A stretch of DNA of 64,000 bases, taken from positions 1 to 64,000 of the forward strand of contig JAQGJB010000010.1 of NCBI GenBank assembly GCA_028290825.1, in the 5' to 3' direction. The position numbers were made by a program, and so were the translations under genes. Shown here one piece after another: positions 56,505 through 64,000 of this stretch (position 1 is its first letter; each line of letters starts with the position of its first letter). Below the pieces are notes generated by a model, which searched no databases, was not told where the DNA came from, and worked only from the letters and a program-made list of their open reading frames with translations. This DNA is from Micavibrio sp. Lineage in GTDB: Bacteria > Pseudomonadota > Alphaproteobacteria > Micavibrionales > Micavibrionaceae.

Positions 56505-57470
56505 TTATCGCAGATTTCGAGACAAGGTGTTCGATAACCCAACCAAGGCGATAAATGGATGCAAAATCAAAAAGGTAGGGATCTTTTTGAGATAATCAAC
56601 ATAACGGCCGTCCCCTTCAAAATTTTCGCGGAAGCCTGAGGTGAAGAATGCCTCGCCCAACTGTAGACAGATTCCCCCGGCAATATAAATTCCGCCAAAC
56701 GTCCCTAATGTGAGCGCAATATTGCGCGCCACGTTGCCCATGAAGTCCAGCATGATGTCGAGAGATTCAATACACAACGCATCGGATTCATCTAAAGCAG
56801 CTTTGCTGATTTCTTCCGCACTCCGATCAGGCAGGTCACCGCGGCTATCCAGGATACGCAGGGCATCATAAATATTGACCAGCCCCTTCCCTGAACAAAC
56901 CCTCTCCGCCGAGACATGCCGGTATTTACTTTTCAGGGTCACAAGCACATCGAACTCGCGCTGCGTCCGGGCTGCGGCGGTCACATGACCACCCTCACCC
57001 GGTACCGGCATATAATGATCACCAGTCCAGATCAGCGATGCCACCCCAAGGCCCGTTCCCGGCCCTATAATCCCGATCTGTCCGTTCGGCACCGGCGCGG
57101 TCGCCGGGCCAACCGGGCGAACCATGTCCGGTGCCAGATGCGGAACCCCGAGAGCCACCGCCTCGAAATCGTTCATAACCTGCAGATAGGAAAGGCCGAG
57201 GGCCAACCGGGTTTCCTCGACTGAGAATGTCCAGGGGTGATTTGTCATGGCCACGATATCGCCGATCACCGGCCCCGCCACCGCAATCGCCCCGGCATGA
57301 ACCGCCGGATTGCCGCGTTCCGCCAGATAAGCCTGCGCCGCTGCGGCCAGCCCCGGGTAGGCGGTGCATTTATAGACCTTTTCATCGCGGTAAACCCCAT
57401 CCGCCCCGCACAGGGCAAAACGGGCATTGGTCGCGCCGATATCGGCGATTAATCCTGTCTTTACACTCAT
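56505..57470 (-). CDS. glk: glucokinase
   Basis: 'GLIADIGATNARFALCGADG', 'GPGTGLGVASLIW'. Confidence 0.94.
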   Translation of the reverse strand: MSVKTGLIADIGATNARFALCGADGVYRDEKVYKCTAYPGLAAAAQAYLAERGNPAVHAGAIAVAGPVIGDIVAMTNHPWTFSVEETRLALGLSYLQVMNDFEAVALGVPHLAPDMVRPVGPATAPVPNGQIGIIGPGTGLGVASLIWTGDHYMPVPGEGGHVTAAARTQREFDVLVTLKSKYRHVSAERVCSGKGLVNIYDALRILDSRGDLPDRSAEEISKAALDESDALCIESLDIMLDFMGNVARNIALTLGTFGGIYIAGGICLQLGEAFFTSGFRENFEGDGRYVDYLKKIPTFLILHPFIALVGLSNTLSRNLR

Positions 57471-57542
57471 ATTTGTCTTTATACAGGCTTGACACGGGGA
57501 TGCAAAGGCACGAGATAAAAGGGCCTTCATTAAGAGAGTTTT

Positions 57543-57908
57543 ATGGCCAGAATCCTGATCGCCGAAGATGATGCGTCGATGCGCAATTTTCTGTCCCTCG
57601 CCCTGACCCGGGCGGGACACGAAGTCGACGCGCGCGAAGACGGCCTCGATGCTCTCTCCGCGCTTCAGGAAGGGCTGAGCTTCGACCTCCTCCTCGCCGA
57701 TATCGTCATGCCCGGCATGGACGGAATCGAACTCTCCCAAAAGGCAGCGGCCCTGGCCCCGGCCCTTAAAGTTATGTTTATTACCGGATTCGCCGCCGTA
57801 GCGCTCGATAAAGCCGGATCAACCCCCGAACCCGGCGCGAAAGTAATGTCCAAACCTTTCCATTTAAAAGATCTGGTCGATCAAATCGAACATCTTCTTG
57901 CCGCCTGA
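57543..57908 (+). CDS. cpdR: CpdR-like response regulator
   Basis: single receiver domain 'MARILIAEDDASMRNFLSLALTRAGHEVDAREDGLDAL'. Confidence 0.88.
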   Translation: MARILIAEDDASMRNFLSLALTRAGHEVDAREDGLDALSALQEGLSFDLLLADIVMPGMDGIELSQKAAALAPALKVMFITGFAAVALDKAGSTPEPGAKVMSKPFHLKDLVDQIEHLLAA

Positions 57909-57969
57909 CGCATAAATCGCTTGAAACCCCCGCCGATTTCTGGTTTTCATAGGGGCCCTCAAACGGGAC

Positions 57970-58044
57970 GCGCAATTAGCTCAGCGGTAGAGCACTATGT
58001 TGACATCGTAGGGGTCACAGGTTCAATCCCTGTATTGCGCACCA
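57970..58044 (+). tRNA. tRNA-Val (GAC)
   Basis: cloverleaf, CTATG-TTGACAT-CGTAG anticodon arm, CCA encoded. Confidence 0.96.
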
Positions 58045-58142
58045 TTATTTTCCCCCATTTTGCCATCTTTTGCTTTTATTATAATGTCATGACGCTTGTC
58101 AGACAGAATCACAGGGTGGCATTTCAGGGAGAGGATCTATTT

Positions 58143-58859
58143 ATGAGAGTTTTTTTATTTAACATTGTAATAACCGGGGTTCTTCTTGCCGCAGTACCGG
58201 CGCAGGCATTTCCGTTTGGGAAAAAGAATGAGGCGTCCGCCACCACCTCGAAAGACGGAAACGGGACCGCATCCTCCGGTGTATATTTAAGCGAACGTTT
58301 TCGTGCTCTTGATAGCAATCACGACGGCAAGGTCAGCCAGGAGGAATACATTCACGAAGTGGCCGAGCAGTTTAAATCCATGGATGCAAATAAAGATTCA
58401 AGCTTGTCACCGGATGAGGTCGATTTTCCACCCGGCACGCCGGACCAGATGAAGGCCACTTTGCGCAGCCAAATGGAGCAGCGTGAGACAATGATGAAAA
58501 AGCGTCGCGAGGAACAGGACGCACGGATGCAGGCCGATATAAAGAGAATGAATGACGAACATGCCGCCGCGCAGAAGAAAGCCGCAGCCGCCACCGCCGC
58601 ACCCCCTGCCGCCGCTGCACCGGCTGCACCTGCAATAGCAAAAACAGAGACACCCAAAGCGGACGCACCGCCCACCGCGAGCGCCGCCAGACAGCCGACC
58701 TTTACATCGGCAACCGCCCCTACAATAACGGCGCCTGCGTTTACCTCGTCCAACGCCGGGAAGACAGTGACATCAAACGGGGCGTCGCATATCACTGCGC
58801 CTACAACAACAACGAAGACGACGACACAGACGGTACCGGCAACCGGGCATAAGCCCTGA
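58143..58859 (+). CDS. secreted EF-hand protein
   Basis: signal peptide; EF loops 'DSNHDGKVSQEEY' and 'DANKDSSLSPDEV'; Ala/Pro-rich tail. Confidence 0.8.
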   Translation: MRVFLFNIVITGVLLAAVPAQAFPFGKKNEASATTSKDGNGTASSGVYLSERFRALDSNHDGKVSQEEYIHEVAEQFKSMDANKDSSLSPDEVDFPPGTPDQMKATLRSQMEQRETMMKKRREEQDARMQADIKRMNDEHAAAQKKAAAATAAPPAAAAPAAPAIAKTETPKADAPPTASAARQPTFTSATAPTITAPAFTSSNAGKTVTSNGASHITAPTTTTKTTTQTVPATGHKP

Positions 58860-58871
58860 AACCGGGTGATA

Positions 58872-58900
58872 AAAAAGGGCGGAAATGATCCGCCCTTTTT
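58872..58900. terminator. bidirectional terminator
   Basis: AAAAAGGGCGGA-AATGA-TCCGCCCTTTTT. Confidence 0.85.
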
Positions 58901-58921
58901 ATTAATTCAGCCGCAGTGAAA

Positions 58922-59389
58922 TCAGTGTTTGTCTTTGGTAACGGTTTTTTCGCCGTTCAGGACCACAGCCTTGTTTGCGGCTTTGATTTTATGGCGCGGT
59001 GCGTGCCTTGGTGTTTTTCCTGGCGTAACGTCAGTTGAAACTTTTTCTTTTGCGATATTGTGCAGACCGAGCTTTGTGATCGTTGCATCAGTCAGCGTGC
59101 CGGTGACGGGAAGACCGTTAGCGCTCTGATATGAGGCCAGCGCGTTTTCTGTCATCGGGCTCCAGTTACCGGTTACGGTCCCCTTGTAGAAGCCGCTGTC
59201 GCGCAGGGATTGCTGCAGAACCTGAATTTCCTTAGCGGACAGCGCATAGTTATGCATCATCCGGGCATGGTGCTTTTTGTGATGAACCGGTTTTGTGGTT
59301 TCAGTTTTTGTTACGCTGTCGGCCATTGCGTTGGCAGAAGCAAGACTGACCACGGCTGCGAAAATAGCGGTGTAGACGATGCGATTCAT
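58922..59389 (-). CDS. secreted peptidoglycan-binding domain protein
   Basis: PG_binding_1-like 'EIQVLQQSLRDSGFYKGTVTGNWSPMTENALASYQSANGLPVTGTL'. Confidence 0.8.
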   Translation of the reverse strand: MNRIVYTAIFAAVVSLASANAMADSVTKTETTKPVHHKKHHARMMHNYALSAKEIQVLQQSLRDSGFYKGTVTGNWSPMTENALASYQSANGLPVTGTLTDATITKLGLHNIAKEKVSTDVTPGKTPRHAPRHKIKAANKAVVLNGEKTVTKDKH

Positions 59390-59637
59390 ATTAAAGCTCT
59401 CCTGGAAGGTTGTAACAAAGTGGGGGGGGTTGGTAAGAAATGCGTCTCTCTAGGATAAGCGAGAAAAAAATTAAAAAAAGGGTGTAAAATCAAAATCTTC
59501 CAGATTCTATTCACACATTTTCATAAGCCAATTTGAGTGAATCCGGTAATTAGGCATGGGCAAGTTTGAACGCATCGGCTATACTTGATAAAACGAAGCG
59601 CCCCTCTTCCACCCTCCTGCTGACTGATATCACAGCC

Positions 59638-60471
59638 ATGAAAACATCAATGTTCTCCGGTTTTCCGGTCGTCACCGATTTTGCCCGGTTCCTGTTTGGC
59701 GCGGCTATCGCTTGTTTTGTTTTATCCTGCGCTATCCCTGCGATTGCGGCAGACGCCGCCACGGAAAAAGGCGCGCCGACTACCACCGTACACAAACTGA
59801 ATGAAGCGCCTCCTGTGGTCGACAATCCTGTAACCGTGTCACCGGGCACCGGAACATTCCAGGGATTGATCCCGCCTGCAGGAAGCGCCGTCGCGAACCC
59901 GCCGCATGCCGCCGACAAAAGCACAGCCCCGTCCCCAACACCCACCGCCACAGTGCGTTACGGCGCGGCCAAGCCGGACGGCGAGGATACGCATCCGCCG
60001 CTGAACCTCTCCGCCGACCGTGCGGAGCTGGTCCGGCTTGATACCGAGGCATCGTCGGTTATCGTCGGCAATCCTGAAACCGTCAACATCCAGATGGAGA
60101 ACCGAAAATTGCTGGTCCTCACCCCGGCCAAGGCGGGGGCGACCTATTTGAGTGTGCTTGATGATGCCGGCAATGTTGTCATGCAACGCCACATCATTGT
60201 CTCCAGCCCGAAAAACAACTACATCCGCATCCGCCGCAGCTGTAACGGAAGCGCTAAGAACTGCCAGCAGACAAGCGTTTATTACTGCCCCGGCATGTGT
60301 CATGCGGTTGGCGGTGAAAACAGCAGCAATAACGGCGGAACGGCTGCCTCTTCCGGTGCCGGCGAAGGTGCCGCGGCTGAAACCACACCGCCGACAACCG
60401 GCGCGGAACCTACAGCTCCGGCAACGACCGCCGCACCGGCGTCCGCACCGCCCGTAAACCCGACCTATTAA
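59638..60471 (+). CDS. pilus assembly protein N-terminal (CpaC N-domain-like) protein without secretin domain
   Basis: 'NLSADRAELVRLDTEASSVIVGNPETVNIQMENRKLLVLTPAKAGATYLSVLDDAG'. Confidence 0.8.
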   Translation: MKTSMFSGFPVVTDFARFLFGAAIACFVLSCAIPAIAADAATEKGAPTTTVHKLNEAPPVVDNPVTVSPGTGTFQGLIPPAGSAVANPPHAADKSTAPSPTPTATVRYGAAKPDGEDTHPPLNLSADRAELVRLDTEASSVIVGNPETVNIQMENRKLLVLTPAKAGATYLSVLDDAGNVVMQRHIIVSSPKNNYIRIRRSCNGSAKNCQQTSVYYCPGMCHAVGGENSSNNGGTAASSGAGEGAAAETTPPTTGAEPTAPATTAAPASAPPVNPTY

Positions 60472-60508
60472 TTTAAAACCTGAACTTATCTTCTAGAGGC
60501 CCAAGACA

Positions 60509-61399
60509 ATGTCTGCACCATCATCTCCCTTCCGCTTCATGACCCTTATGCTTCTTTCCGGGACGGCGCTTATGCTGACGGCATGCGGCACGACACCGGC
60601 GAAAGGCCCGAACACAAGCAAAATTGTCGAGCAGCCCTCCGCTAATCAAGGCGGTGAATCACTGGCCAGCGCCGAGAAGGCCTACAAAAAGAATTCCGAT
60701 GATGCCGGAGCCGCCATCCGTTATTCCCGCGCCCTGCGTGAGGCCGGGCGGTATTCCCGTGCCTCGATCATCATGACGCCGTTCGCCAAGGATGACCGCA
60801 AGCCGAGCGCCGCCGCAAAGAGTGAATTCGCTGCCGTGCAGGTTGCGCTTGGCAATTACGATGTCGCGGCTGATTCCGCGCGTAAATCCATCGCGATGAA
60901 CGACAAATCATGGCAGGCCCACCACATCCTCGGCATCGCGCTTGACGCCAAGGGGGATAACGCTAATGCGGAGAAATCGCTGCGCAAGGCGCTTGAACTC
61001 GCCCCGCCGGAGCAGCAGACCGCCATCCTCAATAATCTGGGCCTGAACCTGGCCGCGCAAGGCTTCCTGGATGAAGCCGCCGAAACATTGCGCAAGGCCC
61101 TGGCCACCGCGCCGGACCGCGGCGAGGTTGAGCGTAACCTTCGCATCGTTTCCGCCCTGCGTCAGAGCGGCGGGCGCGCGCCAAGCTATATGCAGACTTA
61201 CCGCGATGCGCAGATGAAGAAAGATGCCGAGGCCACAGCCGCTGCGGAGAAAAAAGCGGCCGCGAAGGCAGCCGCCGCAAAGGCCAAAGCCGATAGCAGC
61301 GGCGACGAGGAAGCAATTGTTGCGCCCCTCAAATCAACAGACAAGGCGACGAAGACCGAAGACGCGCCCGCACCTGCGAAAAAGCCACAATATAATTAA
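60509..61399 (+). CDS. TadD-like TPR lipoprotein
   Basis: lipobox 'LMLTAC' and TPR repeats; in Tad pilus locus. Confidence 0.82.
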   Translation: MSAPSSPFRFMTLMLLSGTALMLTACGTTPAKGPNTSKIVEQPSANQGGESLASAEKAYKKNSDDAGAAIRYSRALREAGRYSRASIIMTPFAKDDRKPSAAAKSEFAAVQVALGNYDVAADSARKSIAMNDKSWQAHHILGIALDAKGDNANAEKSLRKALELAPPEQQTAILNNLGLNLAAQGFLDEAAETLRKALATAPDRGEVERNLRIVSALRQSGGRAPSYMQTYRDAQMKKDAEATAAAEKKAAAKAAAAKAKADSSGDEEAIVAPLKSTDKATKTEDAPAPAKKPQYN

Positions 61400-61408
61400 G
61401 GTCCTGCT

Positions 61409-62395
61409 TTACCGCGTCAGCGAATGACCCGCCATATTGGCCTTTGCCTGCATAACGGCGGGCACCAGAATAATCACGAACAGTACCGGCAGGAAGAACA
61501 GGATCATCGGCACGGTGAGCTTGGGCGGCAGCGACGCCGCTTTCTGTTCGGCGGCGGCCATGCGCTGTTCACGGATTTCATCGGACATTGTGCGCATCGC
61601 CTGGGTCACGGAGGTACCGTATTGTTCCGCCTGGATCAGGGCGGTGGCAAAGGATTTCGCCGCACCGCTGCCCACCCGCCTTGCAAAATCCTGTAACGCG
61701 CCGCGCCGGTCGTTGAGCATGGCCATTTCGGCGCTGAGTATCCCAAGTTCTTCGGCCAGAAGGGGTGAGTGTTCCGAAACTTCCTCGGCAATGCGGTTGA
61801 CGGTCTGTTCCAGGCCGATACCGCCCTGAACGCAGATCAGCATCATATCGAGCGCATCCGGGAAGGCCATATTGATTTCCTGGCTGCGTTTCTGGATCTG
61901 GTTTTTCAGCAGGACTTTCGGCAGGCTGTAACCGATCCCCGCAGCCCCAAGGAGAATCAGCATGGTCATACCGCCGTTAATATCATGCGTCGTGCGGGCC
62001 TTGCCCAGAACCATCATCGACAACAGAACAAGGAACACCGGCAAAATAATCTGCGCCGCAATGAATTTGACCGGAGCGTTCGGGTTGCGGTATCCGGCCT
62101 GCAGCATCTTGTTCCGCAGGTTAATGCTCATATCTCCAAGCAGTTTGCGCATTTTAAAGGTGATTAGAACAGATTCACTGGCCGACAATCCTTTTTCATC
62201 GGTCTTGTTCCCCTTCTTCATATCCTCGCGCGTCTGTTCGAAAAGAACCTTACGCTTCTTTTCAATTACGGCTTTGACGCGCTCTTTCTTTTCCTTGCGG
62301 TTAAGAATGGGAAGCATGACTGCGATGAACGATCCGGCTGCGGCCATGGCGCTGAGCACGATGATCAGCATGTCCATATTGACGTATTTTTCCAT
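61409..62395 (-). CDS. tadC: Tad pilus protein TadC (T2SS F domain)
   Basis: 'FPDALDMMLICVQGGIGLEQTVNRIAEEVSEHSPLLAEELGILSAEM'. Confidence 0.9.
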   Translation of the reverse strand: MEKYVNMDMLIIVLSAMAAAGSFIAVMLPILNRKEKKERVKAVIEKKRKVLFEQTREDMKKGNKTDEKGLSASESVLITFKMRKLLGDMSINLRNKMLQAGYRNPNAPVKFIAAQIILPVFLVLLSMMVLGKARTTHDINGGMTMLILLGAAGIGYSLPKVLLKNQIQKRSQEINMAFPDALDMMLICVQGGIGLEQTVNRIAEEVSEHSPLLAEELGILSAEMAMLNDRRGALQDFARRVGSGAAKSFATALIQAEQYGTSVTQAMRTMSDEIREQRMAAAEQKAASLPPKLTVPMILFFLPVLFVIILVPAVMQAKANMAGHSLTR

Positions 62396-62409
62396 TTCCT
62401 GCCCTTCCC

Positions 62410-63387
62410 TTAAATCTTGAAGTTAATCATGGCCTTCATGATCAGGCAGCCAAGTGTCATCCATACCGCGCTGCCGATCAGCCAGGCCTGGCCGTTCGGT
62501 GTGTTGAACAGAACTGACATATATTGCCCGTTGATGAAATAAAGACCGCTGCCGATCAGAAATGGCAGCGAACCGATGATCATCGCCGATGCCTTGGCCT
62601 CCGATGATAACGCCTGCACCTTGCGCTTTAAGCGATATCGCGCACGGATCACACGAGCGAGGTTCGTGAGGACTTCGGACAGGCTGGACCCCGTCTGCGC
62701 CTGAATGGAAATGCCTGTCGCAAACATCTGCATCTCGGTCAGGGGCATGCGCCTTGCCGCTTCCAGCGTTGCCTCGGCCAGTGAGACGCCGATTTTCTGC
62801 GCGTCATAAATGCGGGACATTTCCTCCCCGATCGGGCCTTCGAATTCGCGGCTGGCCATGGCGATAGCCTCGCCCACCGGCATACCGGCCTTTAAAAGAC
62901 GTACCATCGCCTCAAGCGCGTCGGCAAAATCCTCCAGGAATTTTTTCTGGCGGCGTTTTATTTTCCAGCGCAGCACATAACGCGGCAGGCCGATAAAACC
63001 GACAAAGGTGACCAGAAACGTCACTAACAACCCCTTGCCAAGCATCAGCATCAGGAGAAGGGAGAGAACGCCGGAGCCGAACGAATAAAGCCAGAAACGC
63101 TTGATGCTTGTCTCCAGACCCGCCTGGATAATCCTGTCTTTCAGGCCGCCTTCTTTTTTTGCCTTACCCTCCTTGCCCTCTTCCTGCAATTTTCGGGCGA
63201 TTTCGGCGCGGCGCTTGTCCTGCAGGTCCTTTTCAGACTTCTTACCCTCAACCTTCATATGGCCGCGAATGACGGAAAGCGAACGGTCGCGCGATTTTTT
63301 CTGCTGGGCCTTGTTCAGAATGAACAAGGTGCCGCCGCCGAAAATCGCGATAATGCACAGCATGACGATAAGGATAATGGGCGACAT
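62410..63387 (-). CDS. tadB: Tad pilus protein TadB (T2SS F domain)
   Basis: 'FADALEAMVRLLKAGMPVGEAIAMASREFEGPIGEEMSRIYDAQKIG'. Confidence 0.9.
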   Translation of the reverse strand: MSPIILIVMLCIIAIFGGGTLFILNKAQQKKSRDRSLSVIRGHMKVEGKKSEKDLQDKRRAEIARKLQEEGKEGKAKKEGGLKDRIIQAGLETSIKRFWLYSFGSGVLSLLLMLMLGKGLLVTFLVTFVGFIGLPRYVLRWKIKRRQKKFLEDFADALEAMVRLLKAGMPVGEAIAMASREFEGPIGEEMSRIYDAQKIGVSLAEATLEAARRMPLTEMQMFATGISIQAQTGSSLSEVLTNLARVIRARYRLKRKVQALSSEAKASAMIIGSLPFLIGSGLYFINGQYMSVLFNTPNGQAWLIGSAVWMTLGCLIMKAMINFKI

Positions 63388-64000
63388 TAACCGTACGCCT
63401 CTTCCATCGCGTCGAGGACCAGTTGTTCGACGCCGAACTGGCGGGCCTTATCATAAAATTTCGGGCGCATGCCGGTTGAAACCTGGCGCGTGACAAGCTT
63501 ACCCTTTTCATCCTCACCGAGGATTTCCAGCTGGAAAAGATCCTGCATCGTTACAACATCTCCCTCCATGCCGGTAATTTCAGAGACATGGGTAACCTTA
63601 CGCGAACCGTCACGCAGACGCTGGACCTGGACGATCACATTAACGGCGGAGGCAATCTGTTCGCGCACGGCCAGCAAAGGCAGGTTCAGTCCGCCCATCG
63701 CGATCATGTTCTCCATCCGCGAAATAGCTTCTCGCGGCGTGTTGGCGTGGACCGTTCCCATAGAGCCGTCGTGGCCGGTGTTCATTGCCTGTAAAAGATC
63801 GAAGGCTTCGGGGCCTCGGACCTCGCCAACGATGATGCGTTCCGGGCGCATACGCAGACAGTTGCGCACCAGGTCGCGCATAGTGATCTGGCCCACGCCT
63901 TCCAGGTTCGGCGGCCGGGTTTCCAGGCGCACCACGTGCGGCTGCTGCAGCTGAAGCTCGGCTGCGTCTTCGCAGGTAATGATGCGCTCGCCCTGTTCGA
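63387..64000 (-). CDS. cpaF: CpaF/TadA pilus ATPase, partial at right window edge
   Basis: '[59 protein letters not shown]'; open to window end. Confidence 0.95.
   Translation of the reverse strand, partial: EQGERIITCEDAAELQLQQPHVVRLETRPPNLEGVGQITMRDLVRNCLRMRPERIIVGEVRGPEAFDLLQAMNTGHDGSMGTVHANTPREAISRMENMIAMGGLNLPLLAVREQIASAVNVIVQVQRLRDGSRKVTHVSEITGMEGDVVTMQDLFQLEILGEDEKGKLVTRQVSTGMRPKFYDKARQFGVEQLVLDAMEEAYG

Noticed and set aside
58556-58700. Ala/Pro-rich GCC/CCG stretch as a regulatory repeat
   Set aside because: Explained by a low-complexity Ala/Pro linker in the EF-hand protein

Overview
The window is from an alphaproteobacterial chromosome, judged from gene content: CpdR-like regulator, UPF0262, GapR-type protein, Tad pilus locus. 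About 1-38.2 kb is the greater part of a siphovirus-like prophage. It contains a RecT/Bet-Gp157 early leftward operon, a toxin-antitoxin pair, an XRE regulator paired with a cyclodipeptide-synthase-like enzyme, a CI/Cro-type switch, a replication module, a Q-like late switch, terminases, MuF-ADP-ribosyltransferase, capsid and tail genes, a frameshifted tail chaperone, a tape measure, tail fibres, a lysis cassette, and a right-end module with an SRAP protein. The prophage ends next to a tRNA-Thr(GGT), which is the likely attachment site. The left end and the integrase lie outside the window. About 38.3-64 kb is ordinary chromosome: dcd, murA, NUDIX, UPF0262, infA, maf, rng, tRNA-Phe, glpK, glpD, a YjbH-like gene, an amino-acid dehydrogenase, rluD, a glycosyltransferase, glk, cpdR, tRNA-Val and Tad pilus genes. 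The observations I consider most interesting are: (1) a tRNA-like gene whose anticodon loop is about 3 nt short; (2) a CDPS-like enzyme with YxxxE and YP motifs and a possible Cys at the nucleophile position, in an operon with an XRE/PLD-like sensor; (3) two operator pairs with identical 33-bp spacing, plus a fifth site; (4) a GTTC-N7-GTTC box and a 10-bp-phased GTTCG array beside the attachment site; (5) a canonical A_AAA_AAC -1 frameshift signal with a 12-bp hairpin; (6) TGAAAC iterons inside the replication gene. All family assignments come from reading the sequence; no database search was run.
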